Shown here in pieces: positions 33,839 to 42,266 of a stretch of DNA of 44,417 bases. Each line of letters starts with the position of its first letter. Position 1 is the stretch's first letter. The stretch covers positions 1-44,417 of the forward strand of contig NZ_SDIF01000055.1 in the NCBI RefSeq assembly GCF_004122735.1. The letters are read 5' to 3'. This stretch comes from Streptomyces sioyaensis. Lineage in GTDB: Bacteria; Actinomycetota; Actinomycetes; Streptomycetales; Streptomycetaceae. Under the pieces are notes generated by a model. It saw nothing but the letters and a program-made list of their open reading frames with translations, did no database searches and was not told where the DNA came from. The position numbers were made by a program, and so were the translations under genes.

Positions 33839-34066
33839 GCCCGCCCGAGCGGCCATGCCGGAAGCCGGATCACGAGGGCTGCCGCGGTGGCGGTGCCGAG
33901 GTGGACATAGCCGCGCTTGTCATGGCGAGTTGCCACGGCCCGGGACTGCTTCAGTCTGTTGATGACCGCTCAACGGTGTCGCGCTTCCTGAACCGCTCCT
34001 CGTCGAAGCCAGGCGGCCGTCTGCCGCGCGAACCCTTGCGCAGGCGAGCCTGGCTGTCGGACTTCT
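33835..34066 (-). pseudogene. IS5-family transposase, C-terminal remnant
   Basis: Read on minus, the first frame gives RKGSRGRRPPGFDEERFRKRDTVER and a second frame continues with INRLKQSRAVATRHDKRGYVHLGTATAAALVIRL. Together this is the conserved end of an IS5-type DDE transposase. The two frames join if one base is restored after the VER codons. No inverted repeats or N-terminal part were found, so it is an old fragment. Confidence 0.75.
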
Positions 34067-34083
34067 CAGAGGCAGCTGCCACC

Positions 34084-34359
34084 ATGACCGGCATGGCTGC
34101 CAAGAGATGTGACCGCTGTGATCTGTTCATCGGGGAAGGCTGTGACTGCCCACCAGACGGATCGGTCCCACGGGCCGATGCTGCAACTGCCTCCGTTCAG
34201 GCTGGGCGACAGCCCATTGTGCCTCCGGACAGGATCCTGATCTCTCCACGCGGGGTGGCTCACCTTCCGGATGCGTGCAACCACCATCCCGAGCAGAGCC
34301 ATCGAGACGCAGGCTGGGGATGGATCCCAAGGCCGACGAGGGACTGTGGGAAGGCATAG
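34084..34359 (+). CDS. Small cysteine-rich hypothetical protein
   Basis: A 91-residue protein with a CDRCDLFIGEGCDC cluster near the N terminus and an ILISPRGVAHLPDACNHH segment, ending in a WGWIP stretch. The four N-terminal cysteines could bind zinc. I recognise it only as a type of small actinobacterial hypothetical. The start could be the ATG at 34084 or at 34093. It lies between IS and pseudogene debris, so it may be a passenger or itself degenerate. Confidence 0.5.
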   Translation: MTGMAAKRCDRCDLFIGEGCDCPPDGSVPRADAATASVQAGRQPIVPPDRILISPRGVAHLPDACNHHPEQSHRDAGWGWIPRPTRDCGKA

Positions 34360-34429
34360 ACCCAACGCGTCCAGTGCAGGCCACGGAGGGGGATACGACC
34401 CTCGTCGCCCATCATCGGTGCGGCAGCTG

Positions 34430-34690
34430 CTTGTCATAGCCAAGATTACGCCGTGGTCAGGGACCTGTGGGGCGCCGTACGAGCGCAGGCCGGCCCAGCC
34501 GAGGGCATCGGCGAGGACGACCCGAAAGTCAACGTCCTCGGGGCTGGCGAGCACCTCGATGGCCGGCGAGTGGTCGGGGTCTCGCGGCTGGGGAAGTCGA
34601 GGTGACGGTCGTGGTCTGTGCCGGTGGCGCAGATAACGGCGTCGAAGAAGCGGTGCAGGTCGTCGAGGGTGAGGTCGCCGGATGGTTGAC
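34430..34690 (-). pseudogene. Frameshifted fragment of an unknown gene
   Basis: On minus, one frame reads GDLTLDDLHRFFDAVICATGTDHDRHLDFP and, after a frame change near 34580, another reads DPDHSPAIEVLASPEDVDFR followed by VVLADALGWAGLRSYG. Both halves have protein-like composition and join into one continuous product. The N terminus and an ATG are missing. Family not recognised. Confidence 0.5.
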
Positions 34691-34708
34691 GTTGGTGACA
34701 CGACGGCT

Positions 34709-34757
34709 GCAATGGGCGCCTCGCCCGTCGCGGAACGGTGGACGAGGCGCCCATTGC
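34709..34757 (-). terminator. Strong hairpin after the flavin reductase
   Basis: A 15-bp perfect inverted repeat (34709-34723 with 34743-34757) with a further CCGT/ACGG pair in the loop. It begins two bases past the flavin reductase stop and ends the six-gene cassette. Confidence 0.85.
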
Positions 34758-34759
34758 GG

Positions 34760-35266
34760 CTATTGCACCTGGTCGGTGGGTGCCAGGCGGCGGAACCGGC
34801 TGCCGTGGAACACGAGCGGCGCGGTGTTGGGGGAGGTCCACAGGTCGTGGATCTGCAGGACGGCGATCGTGTGGTCGCCGGCGGGTATTTCCGTGAAGAG
34901 GGAGCAGTCGAACCAGGCCACTGCTCCGTCGATGATCAGCCTGCCTTCGTCGGTGGCCTGCCACTGCAGGTCGCCGAACCGGTCTCCGTCCTTGCTGGAC
35001 AGCCGGCGGCATGCCGTGTCCTGGTCCTCCGCCAGGACGCTCAGCCCCAGACGGCGGTCACGCAGCTTCGACCATGTCGTCGAGGTGTCCTGGATGCATA
35101 CCGATACCAGGGGTGGGGTGAGGGAGACGGAGGTGAAGGAGCTGACCGCCATGCCGGTCGGCTCACCGTCCACCAGGCCGCACAGGGCGGTCACTCCGGT
35201 GGGGAAACAGCTGAACGCCTGCCGCAGCTGTCGGGAATCGAGCTCTTTCGTCAGGGCCGCGGTCAT
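34760..35266 (-). CDS. Flavin reductase (HpaC type), monooxygenase partner
   Basis: A 168-residue short-chain flavin reductase: FPTGVTALCGLVDGEPTGMAVSSFTSVSLTPPLVSVCI at the N terminus is the FMN/FAD site, and DHTIAVLQIHDL with PLVFHGSRFRRL closes the domain. It uses NAD(P)H to make free reduced flavin for an oxygenase. The upstream gene at 35427-36668 is a matching flavin monooxygenase, so the two form a two-component system. It is the last gene of the cassette, 160 bases downstream of its partner. Confidence 0.9.
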   Translation of the reverse strand: MTAALTKELDSRQLRQAFSCFPTGVTALCGLVDGEPTGMAVSSFTSVSLTPPLVSVCIQDTSTTWSKLRDRRLGLSVLAEDQDTACRRLSSKDGDRFGDLQWQATDEGRLIIDGAVAWFDCSLFTEIPAGDHTIAVLQIHDLWTSPNTAPLVFHGSRFRRLAPTDQVQ

Positions 35267-35426
35267 GTGGGCGGCACCCCTCTTTCCTGCTCGGATACGG
35301 GTTTCATGTGGATGGTGGGCACGGTGGTCGACGGGCCGGTTCCGAGTGGCCTGGGCATCCGCCGGTCCGGTCGGGGGAGGGGGACGGGGCGGGTCGTCGC
35401 CGTTTGCCGGTCGATGGGGGCAGGGC

Positions 35427-36668
35427 CTAGAGGTTGGGCAGTTCGCCGAACTCGATCGCCCCGTGCCGCCGGGCCGACGCGTTGTACTGGGTGGCCCGGT
35501 GGGTGCGGTACATCAACACGTCGCGCAGGTAGCGCTGCATGCGCTGGCCGCGGAGGGCCGCGGACGTGCCGGCCGAGCGGAAGAGGATGTCGACGGCGTC
35601 GCCGGCCAGCTCACCGGCTTCGAGCAGCATGCCGACCAGCCTGTTGTCCATCTGGGGGGTGAATTCCCGGATGCCGGAGACCGCGTCGTGGCTCCACCGG
35701 GTGATGGTGTCGGCGACGTGCAGAACGATCGCCTCGGCACCGTCGGCCTTCATCTGGGCGATCCCGAAGTCCTGCTGGAAGGTGGGGTACTTGAACCGCG
35801 GCCCTGTCCCGGCGGGCGGCATCGCGGACTTGGTCAGGGTGAGGTGCTCGTACTCGTCCAGCGCGCCTCGCGCGGCACCGACGACGGTGACCACCAGCTC
35901 CAGCAGGAAGAACGAGAGCGACGCCGCGCCCGAGTAGATCGGGTTTCCGTGTATCCGCAGACCCGGTGCGGCCGCCCCGGAGACCGGGCCGAGTGCCATG
36001 TCGACGGCGTAGTCCTCCGGAACCACCTGGTTGTCGACCACGATGGTATTGGAGCCGCTGGCGCGCATGCCCAGAACCTTGTCGCCGCCCCAGTTGTCCA
36101 GAACCGTGAACTGATCACGAGGGATGAGGACCTGGAGTACGCGCCGGTCCGTGGTCGTCGCGTCGGGGGCGCCAGTGGTGTCGTCGACGACCTCCACGGA
36201 GACCGTGGCATGGGTGGCGTACGGCACGCCGGACTGGTAGGGCGAGGTGGCGTTGACCAGCCAGCCGCCGTCGACCCTCTTGGCGGTGCCTGACGGATTG
36301 AAGCTGTGCGAGGCGCGGAAGTAGCCCGCGTCGTTGGCGAACACCTCGTCCTGGGCCCGCTGCGGCCAGTGCGTGGCCGTGCTCAGTGCATGGCCCTGCC
36401 CCAGGCACAGGCACCACGCGGTCCCCGGGTCCGCACATGCGACCTCGATCATCACCTTGGCGAAGGTGCGCAGGTCGACCTCCAGTCCCCCATAGGTCCG
36501 CGGGGTGAGCAGGTCATAGAAGCCCGCCTGCCGGAACGCCTCGTGCACTGCGGGGGTGTAGTGGCCGAGCGCCTCGGCCTCGTCGGCCTGCTCGCGGATC
36601 GTCTCCCGCAGCGCCCCGGCCTGCTCGATGAGCTTCGCGGGCGTGGTGTCGGGGGCTGCTGTGGTCAT
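35427..36668 (-). CDS. Flavin-dependent monooxygenase, acyl-CoA dehydrogenase fold
   Basis: A 413-residue protein of the acyl-CoA dehydrogenase type-2 branch (group D flavoprotein monooxygenases such as HpaB/HsaA relatives). It has an N-terminal helical domain with LLTPRTYGGLEVDL, a middle domain with AGYFRASHSFNPSG and KVLGMRASGSNTI, and a C-terminal four-helix domain. These enzymes hydroxylate an aromatic or acyl-type substrate with O2 and reduced flavin. The paired flavin reductase supports oxygenase rather than dehydrogenase activity. The ATG at 36668 has AGGAAT upstream and is preferred over 36728. Confidence 0.85.
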   Translation of the reverse strand: MTTAAPDTTPAKLIEQAGALRETIREQADEAEALGHYTPAVHEAFRQAGFYDLLTPRTYGGLEVDLRTFAKVMIEVACADPGTAWCLCLGQGHALSTATHWPQRAQDEVFANDAGYFRASHSFNPSGTAKRVDGGWLVNATSPYQSGVPYATHATVSVEVVDDTTGAPDATTTDRRVLQVLIPRDQFTVLDNWGGDKVLGMRASGSNTIVVDNQVVPEDYAVDMALGPVSGAAAPGLRIHGNPIYSGAASLSFFLLELVVTVVGAARGALDEYEHLTLTKSAMPPAGTGPRFKYPTFQQDFGIAQMKADGAEAIVLHVADTITRWSHDAVSGIREFTPQMDNRLVGMLLEAGELAGDAVDILFRSAGTSAALRGQRMQRYLRDVLMYRTHRATQYNASARRHGAIEFGELPNL

Positions 36669-36729
36669 GATCTTGGATTCCTCGTGACGGGTTCGGTGTG
36701 CGTTCGGGGGCGCGAGGGGGGTGGTCACC

Positions 36730-37671
36730 TCAGTTCCCCTTTTGGGGGCGGGTGTTTTCCAGAGCGGTCATGACCGCGAGCTGGCCGCGATCGCGGGCTT
36801 CGGCGAGATCGGCGTACGGGGTGGAGGCGTATGCCTTCTCCACGGTCTGGATGACCCGCTCCAGGTCGTCGGGGTGCTGCGAGGGTTCTCCGAGTTGCAT
36901 GTCCCCCAGGGCGGAGCCGATGTGTTCCATGAGGTGCCGGTAGCCGCCGGGGCCGCCGCCCAGGTGCGAGCTGAGGAACGGCCCGGTCGTCGCCCATCGG
37001 ATGCCGAGTGAGTGGGTCACCACCGTGTCGAGGTCCTCGGGCGTCACCACGCCCTGCTGGACGAGGTGCATGGCCTCGCGGCTGAGGGCGTTCTGCAGCC
37101 GGTTGCCGACGAAGCCGGGGATCTCCCTGCGCTCGACGACCGGGGTGCGGCCGACGAAGGTGTAGAAGTCGAGGGCTGCCTGGACCGCTTCCTCGGTCGT
37201 GTGTGCGCCGGGCACGACCTCGACGAGCGGCATGAGGTGGGGAGGGTTGAACGGGTGGCCGATCAGGACGCGGCCGGTGTCGTCGAGGTCCGCGGTGAAG
37301 GCGGTCGCCGGGATCATCGACGAGGAACTCAGCAGCAGCGCGTGCCGGGGGGCCTCGCGGACCAGTTGGGCGAACAACTGCCGCTTGAACTCGACGCGTT
37401 CGGGACCGCTCTCCTGAACGACGTCCGCTTCCCGGACGGCTTCGGTGACATCGGCCGTGATGTGCACCCGGTCGGCGAGGCCGTCGACGTCCAGGCCCTG
37501 AGCGGCCAGGTGCGGGCCAAAGGCGGTGAGTGCCTCGTCGACCGCGTCCGCCAGGTCGGGCCGGGGGTCACTGACCCTAACGGTCAGGCCGTGTGCGGCG
37601 AACAGCGCCGTCCAGGACAGTCCGATGGTGCCCGCGCCGATCACGGCCGCGGTGCGGAAGGTGTGTGTCAT
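36730..37671 (-). CDS. 3-hydroxyacyl-CoA / L-carnitine dehydrogenase family
   Basis: A 313-residue NAD-dependent dehydrogenase. The N-terminal Rossmann fold has AVIGAGTIGLSW, and the catalytic histidine is in GHPFNPPHLMPLVEVVPG. The helical C-terminal domain carries GFVGNRLQNALSREAMHLV. The NPPHLMPLVE form and length are typical of the carnitine dehydrogenase / lambda-crystallin branch more than of fatty-acid HADs. It oxidises a 3-hydroxy group to a 3-keto group, which suits the decarboxylase encoded 13 bases upstream in the operon. Confidence 0.88.
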   Translation of the reverse strand: MTHTFRTAAVIGAGTIGLSWTALFAAHGLTVRVSDPRPDLADAVDEALTAFGPHLAAQGLDVDGLADRVHITADVTEAVREADVVQESGPERVEFKRQLFAQLVREAPRHALLLSSSSMIPATAFTADLDDTGRVLIGHPFNPPHLMPLVEVVPGAHTTEEAVQAALDFYTFVGRTPVVERREIPGFVGNRLQNALSREAMHLVQQGVVTPEDLDTVVTHSLGIRWATTGPFLSSHLGGGPGGYRHLMEHIGSALGDMQLGEPSQHPDDLERVIQTVEKAYASTPYADLAEARDRGQLAVMTALENTRPQKGN

Positions 37672-37684
37672 GGCACGTCCTTCT

Positions 37685-38428
37685 TCAGCTCATCGAGGAG
37701 AGGTAGTCGAAGACCGGCTCGACCGGGGCGAGGGTCAGGTCGGTGAGGATGTGGCTGGCGGAGACGACCTCCAGAACGGGCAGGTCCGCCAGCGGGGCGA
37801 GCGCGTGCGCGAAGAGCTGGAGCCGGGCCGGACCGGTATAGGCCCACTTGACCCTGATATCGGTGATCTCCGTGCGTACCAGCTCCTGGACGCGCGGCTC
37901 GCCGCGGTAGTCCGGGTCGGACTTGAGCATGAAGGTCGGCACGGTGATCTGGGCCCGGGCCGCCTCCTCGTCGAGCTCGTGGTGCTTGTAGCCCATGGTC
38001 GCGGTGGCGACGCGCAGCGAGCCGTGGTCCAGGGCGCCGACCAGGGTGCCGCTGTCGACGTACAGGCTCGGCGCGCCGGTGACCTTCGGGTAGGCGCTGA
38101 GCTCCCGCCCCGAAGCGGTCGCCGGGAAGTTGTCGAGGTACATCGCGTGCAGGTACTCACCCCGCTCGCCCTCGAAGCTCACCTCGATCGCCTGGCCGGC
38201 CTCGGTGTAGGGGCCGAATCCGGTGACGTCGCCCATGCGCATGACCTCGAAGCGGACCAACGGTTCCGCCACGCGCAGGGGCTCGGGGACGACGGCGCGC
38301 AGCGCGTCCGGATCGGTGCGGTAGACGATGTTGAGGTACTCGCGGTCGGTGAACCGCGGGACCACGGGCGGGTACGCCGGGCCGGTCAGCGGAGTGGTCA
38401 GGTGCCGTCGGACGTCTTCGATGCGCAT
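37685..38428 (-). CDS. Acetoacetate decarboxylase family protein
   Basis: A 247-residue protein of the ADC fold. The Schiff-base lysine lies in AYPKVTGAP, preceded by the conserved GRELSAYPK turn and an acidic FEGERGEY segment. Classical members decarboxylate acetoacetate to acetone; broader members act as aldolase-dehydratases on other beta-keto acids. Next to a 3-hydroxy dehydrogenase, it could remove CO2 from a beta-keto product. The start is one base after the hydratase stop, so translation is coupled. Confidence 0.85.
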   Translation of the reverse strand: MRIEDVRRHLTTPLTGPAYPPVVPRFTDREYLNIVYRTDPDALRAVVPEPLRVAEPLVRFEVMRMGDVTGFGPYTEAGQAIEVSFEGERGEYLHAMYLDNFPATASGRELSAYPKVTGAPSLYVDSGTLVGALDHGSLRVATATMGYKHHELDEEAARAQITVPTFMLKSDPDYRGEPRVQELVRTEITDIRVKWAYTGPARLQLFAHALAPLADLPVLEVVSASHILTDLTLAPVEPVFDYLSSMS

Positions 38429-38429
38429 G

Positions 38430-39197
38430 TCACTTTCCCGTCCAGCGCGGGGCCCGGCGCTCGGCGAAGGCGGTCATGCCCTCGCGGACGTCGGCCGACG
38501 ACAGCAGCCGCTCCAACACGGAGCGCTGGGCGGCGAAGGCGTCGGCCTCCGGGGCGCCGTCGGCCGCACGGGTGACCGTCCGCACCGCAGCCAGTGCGAG
38601 TGGCGCGTTGGCCGCGAGCTGCTCGGCGAGTTGGAGGGCGGCGGTCACGGTCCCACCGGCGGGGGCGACCCGGTTGACCAGACCCAGCTCGGCGGCCCGC
38701 GGGGCGCTGAGCGGCTCTCCGGTGAGCAGGAGTTCCATCGCCAGGTGGTAGGGGATGCGCTTGGGCAGTCGGATCACTCCGCCTCCGCCGGCGATCAGAC
38801 CCCGCTTGACCTCCGGCAGGCCGAGGTGGGCGTCCTCGGCGGCGACGATCAGGTCACAGGCCAGGGCCAGTTCGAGGCCACCGCCCAGGGCCCAGCCCTC
38901 GACAGCGGCGATCAGCGGCTTCGACCGCTCCGCCTCGGCCACTCCGCCGAAGCCCCGGCCCGGGATGTCGGAGGACTCGCCGCCCAGGGACGCCTTGAGG
39001 TCCATCCCGGCGCTGAAGGTGCCCCCGGCGCCGGTCAGGACGCCAACGCGCAGTTCGGGATCGGCCTCCAACTCGTCGAGAGCGGATGCCAGATGTGCGG
39101 CGACCGAGGCGTTCACGGCGTTGCGTGCCTGCGGACGGTTGATGGTGATCAGCAGGGTCGCGCCCAGCCGTTGGGTTTGTACGTCGATGGTGCCCAT
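38430..39197 (-). CDS. Enoyl-CoA hydratase / crotonase family
   Basis: A 255-residue crotonase-fold protein: the oxyanion-hole strand AGGTFSAGMDLKA, then GWALGGGLELALACDLIVA, then LGLPEVKRGLIAGGGG with a glutamate in the usual catalytic position. It is expected to hydrate an enoyl-CoA to a 3-hydroxyacyl-CoA, though crotonases also do isomerisation or hydrolysis. It lies between the CoA transferase (35 bases upstream) and the decarboxylase (one base downstream). Confidence 0.9.
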   Translation of the reverse strand: MGTIDVQTQRLGATLLITINRPQARNAVNASVAAHLASALDELEADPELRVGVLTGAGGTFSAGMDLKASLGGESSDIPGRGFGGVAEAERSKPLIAAVEGWALGGGLELALACDLIVAAEDAHLGLPEVKRGLIAGGGGVIRLPKRIPYHLAMELLLTGEPLSAPRAAELGLVNRVAPAGGTVTAALQLAEQLAANAPLALAAVRTVTRAADGAPEADAFAAQRSVLERLLSSADVREGMTAFAERRAPRWTGK

Positions 39198-39232
39198 GAC
39201 TTGTCTTTCTCGGTGGGAGGAAGGGATGAGGT

Positions 39233-40390
39233 TCAGCGGTCGGCCAGTTCGGCGAGGACCTCGGCGGTGTCCTGCCCCGGCAGGGGGGCGAGGCGGCGGA
39301 TCGACCCGGGCGTCGCGGAGAACCGCATCGGGATCCCGATCGAGCGGATCGGTCCTTCGGACGGATGGACGATGGTTTCGAGCAGGTGACCCTCACGGAC
39401 ATAGGGGTCCTCGTGGGCGAGGTCCAGTTCGAGTACGGGCGCCATCGGGATGCTGTACTTGGCGCACACGTCGCTCCACTCGGCCGTGGTCAGCGCCGGC
39501 GTGCACTCGTCGACCAACTCGGCCAGAACCTCGACGTCGCCCGTGCCGGGGGGCTGACCGGTGAACCGGGGATCCGTGGCGAGATCGGGGCGACCGGCGG
39601 CGGCGAAGAGGTCGCGGTAGTTCTGCTCGGTGTAGGGGATGACACAGGCGACGCCGTCCTTGGTCCGCCGGGCTTTGTGCCCCTTGGACATCGACAGTGC
39701 GAAGCCCGTGGGCCCTCCCGCGGGCACGAACCCGTGCCCGGCCAGGTGCTCGACCAGGTTGAAGGCGAGCAGGGTGTCAGTCATCGGGATCTCGATGTGC
39801 TGGCCCTGGCCGGTACGGCCACGGTGCACCAGCGCGGCGAGCACGCTGTAGACGATCGCCAGCGCGGAGACCTTGTCCGCGATGATCGTCGGCAGGAAGA
39901 CCGGCGTGCCCAGCGCCCGGTGGGCGATGTCGACCAGCCCGGAGGCGGCCTGCACGGTCTCGTCGTAGGCGGCGTTGCCGGCCCGGTCGGAGTCGCTGCG
40001 GAAGCCCTGGGCGTGCGCGTAGACCAGACCCGGGTTGCGGGCCGCGACGTCCGTGTACGTCATGCTCAGCCGCTGAAGGGCGCCCGGCCGCATGTTGGTG
40101 ATCAGTACGTCCGCCGTGTCGATCAACCGCAGCGCCTGCTCGTGCTCGGCGGGATCCTTCAGGTTGAGGGCGACGCTGCGCTTGTTGCGGTTGACGTTGA
40201 GGTTCAGCGGGGTCATGCCCGGCGTGACGCGGTACTCGCCCATCCGTACGGTGTCGGAGGGGGACTCGATCTTGATGACGTCGGCGCCGAGGTCCCCGAG
40301 GATCTGGGCCGCGTACGGGCCCATCACCACCGTCGACAGGTCGATCACGCGTATCCCGTCGAGCGGGCCGTGGGCAAAGGTTTCCGTCAT
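39233..40390 (-). CDS. CaiB/BaiF-type (class III) CoA transferase
   Basis: A 385-residue member of the family that moves CoA between carboxylic acids: LDGIRVIDLSTVVMGPYAAQILGDLGADVIKIE at the N terminus, NRNKRSVALNLK, and NAAYDETVQAASGL with the candidate catalytic aspartate. It would activate the pathway acid as its CoA thioester, the first step before the hydratase and dehydrogenase. The ATG at 40390 follows an AGGAAGAG site; an in-frame ATG at 40411 is possible. It is the first gene of the six-gene cassette. Confidence 0.9.
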   Translation of the reverse strand: MTETFAHGPLDGIRVIDLSTVVMGPYAAQILGDLGADVIKIESPSDTVRMGEYRVTPGMTPLNLNVNRNKRSVALNLKDPAEHEQALRLIDTADVLITNMRPGALQRLSMTYTDVAARNPGLVYAHAQGFRSDSDRAGNAAYDETVQAASGLVDIAHRALGTPVFLPTIIADKVSALAIVYSVLAALVHRGRTGQGQHIEIPMTDTLLAFNLVEHLAGHGFVPAGGPTGFALSMSKGHKARRTKDGVACVIPYTEQNYRDLFAAAGRPDLATDPRFTGQPPGTGDVEVLAELVDECTPALTTAEWSDVCAKYSIPMAPVLELDLAHEDPYVREGHLLETIVHPSEGPIRSIGIPMRFSATPGSIRRLAPLPGQDTAEVLAELADR

Positions 40391-40473
40391 TGTCTCTTCC
40401 TCTCGCTCCATGTGTCGTTTGCTGCTGACACGGAACGCTAATGGCGAGACGCGGATCATGGAATTATCGAAAT

Positions 40474-40514
40474 GAGAAAAACGGTGTGACCGCAGCGGTC
40501 ACACCGTTTTTCTC
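40474..40514. terminator. Perfect 41-base palindromic terminator
   Basis: A 20-bp perfect stem (40474-40493 with 40495-40514) around a single central base, with AAAAA on one side and TTTTT on the other, so it has a U tract in both directions. It lies 28 bases past the LysR stop and 83 bases before the CoA transferase start, separating the regulator from the cassette. Confidence 0.93.
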
Positions 40515-40542
40515 GATTTCGCAGAGGATTTTTTTGATTTCT

Positions 40543-41451
40543 TCAGCGGTGGTCCGGGTCGGCGAAGACCTCGCGGGCCGCGCGCATGAGATCCTCCAGA
40601 TCGCCGCCGTCGGCGCGGTCGCGGCGCCAGACCAGAACCGTGTCCAGGTGCGGTTCAAAGTCCGAGAAGGGCAGGACGGTTATGTTCTCCAGCTGGTAGC
40701 CGTGTATCGGGCTGTCCGGATCGAGGAGGGAAATACTGAATGCCAATCCGGATGAAATAACCTCCGTCACTCCCCCGAAACCGGTGTCGGTCAGATTCAG
40801 CCGATTCCGGATTCCGCGCTCGGCCAGTTCCTGGTCAAGTACGTCGAAATAGGGGACCCGGACTTCCTTGGGCAACGGGGCATAGGCGAGATCCGCGAGT
40901 TCGGCAAGCGCGACACTGTCCCGTCCGGCGAACCGGTCCGTCGGCACCGCCGCTCCCATGCGCTCCGACATCACGAGCAACTGCTCCATGGCGGGGTCGC
41001 TGAACGGCGACCTGGCCAGCGCGAGCGCGATTCTGCCCTCCCGGACACCGTTGACCAGGGCCGGGGTGCTGCCGGGCCAGCGTTGCAGCTCGCACTGCTC
41101 CCGCACACGGTCGGTCAGCACGCCGACCCGTAGCCGCAGCGCCGGGTGCAGCCCCGCAGGGATGCCGAACAGGGCGGTGCTCCGTTTGGGCCCGGTGGCC
41201 TCGCGCAGGCGCCAGGGGATGGAGTTGGCCGTTTCGAGGATGTCCCGCGCGATCGGAAGGAGGGCATTTCCTGCCGGGGTGAGTGCCACACGGTGCGTGT
41301 CGCGATCGAACAGCCGCTGTTCGAGTTCGCGCTCCAGATCTTTGATCCGCTGGCTCAGCGGCGACGTCGCCATGTGCAGCCGCCGGGCAGCGGCCGTGAA
41401 GTTCAGCTCTTCGGCGACCGCGACGAAGTAGCGCAGGTGCAGCATTTCCAC
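40543..41451 (-). CDS. LysR family transcriptional regulator
   Basis: A 302-residue LysR protein: an N-terminal winged helix (LRYFVAVAEELNFTAAARRLHMATSPLSQRIKDLE) and a periplasmic-binding-like effector domain from about residue 90. It is on the same strand as, and immediately upstream of, the CoA-transferase cassette but is insulated from it by a strong terminator, so it probably activates the cassette from a promoter in 40391-40473 in response to a pathway acid or CoA ester. Effector unknown. Confidence 0.9.
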   Translation of the reverse strand: MEMLHLRYFVAVAEELNFTAAARRLHMATSPLSQRIKDLERELEQRLFDRDTHRVALTPAGNALLPIARDILETANSIPWRLREATGPKRSTALFGIPAGLHPALRLRVGVLTDRVREQCELQRWPGSTPALVNGVREGRIALALARSPFSDPAMEQLLVMSERMGAAVPTDRFAGRDSVALAELADLAYAPLPKEVRVPYFDVLDQELAERGIRNRLNLTDTGFGGVTEVISSGLAFSISLLDPDSPIHGYQLENITVLPFSDFEPHLDTVLVWRRDRADGGDLEDLMRAAREVFADPDHR

Positions 41452-41734
41452 GTGATCAATAGTAGTTGAGCTGCACTGGTGGAAACGGAGGAAGGGCGAG
41501 CCTGCGGCGAATGCCGGTCACGGGCGTCGAGGAGCCACACTCCCGCCCACCGGGCTGGATACCCGTCATATCGCGTCATATGTGTCTGGGGCACGGGACA
41601 CGCAACCCCGGCACCGATCAGGACACCCGCTCCTACGTGGTGGCGCGGGCGATGCAACTACGAATGCGGCGAGTCACAACAGTGTGCACTGAGCCTTTTC
41701 CCTCCTCAGCCCGAGCTGTCCAGAGGGCAGTTGG

Positions 41735-41890
41735 CACGTTTAGGCTTCCTCCGGACCGGCCTCCGGCGCCATCTCGACTGGTACGCGGAGCAAGGCCCGG
41801 ATGGGCTGCTGTTCGTGGGGGAGGAGGGCAAGCCGTTCCGGCGGTCCTCCTTCGGGCGGAAATGGCGCAAGGCCCGCCAGAAGCCTTCCG
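41735..41890 (+). pseudogene. Tyrosine integrase remnant
   Basis: About 50 codons read LGFLRTGLRRHLDWYAEQG then PDGLLFVGEEGKPFRRSSFG and RKWRKARQK, the segment just before the catalytic HxxR box of actinobacterial tyrosine integrases. The sequence stops before the HxxR and tyrosine motifs, and no N-terminal part is seen. It lies directly before the inner right att-like repeat, where the integrase of such elements normally sits. Confidence 0.72.
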
Positions 41891-41931
41891 ATGAGCCATC
41901 TGGTGCCGGACGCCTGAACTGGTCCAGACAA

Positions 41932-42141
41932 CAAACAAGGCCCAGGTACCTGGGCCTCAACTATGGAGCGGGTGACGGGAATCGAACCCGCGCTCTGAGC
42001 TTGGGAATCAGGGGGCTTTCGGGCTCCTAGTGTCGTCCTGACCCGCGAAGACGCCGCATTGCGGGTGCGGTTCCTGGCGAACCTTCTGGCCTCTGTTGAC
42101 CGTCGTTTACCGCTCTGTCTGGCACGGTAGTGGCACGGCGG
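41932..42141. repeat. Inner direct repeat, right copy (tRNA-Gly att region)
   Basis: Collinear with 28047-28265. It has an 18-base perfect palindrome (41939-41956), the 56-base identical stretch with the tRNA-Gly(CCC) 3' end (41955-42010), an 83-base diverged segment, and the 48-base similar block at 42094-42141. The spacing between identical stretch and block is the same (84) in both copies. The 48-base block resembles the region beside integrase genes in actinobacterial integrative elements. Confidence 0.88.
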
Positions 42142-42266
42142 GTGGATTTACCGCTGAAGTAGCTCGCGCTGTACCCGAGGCTTTGCTTGGCGGGGGGCGG
42201 ACAGGGGGACCCTCGGCACCGGACGCGCTGGAGGCAGGCGTACGGAGAGTGAAAGGCCCCGCCGGA

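Noticed and set aside
41479..42030. 183-codon frame as a working integrase
   Set aside because: Only about 50 codons resemble an integrase; the HxxR box and catalytic tyrosine are missing and the frame runs into the tRNA fragment.
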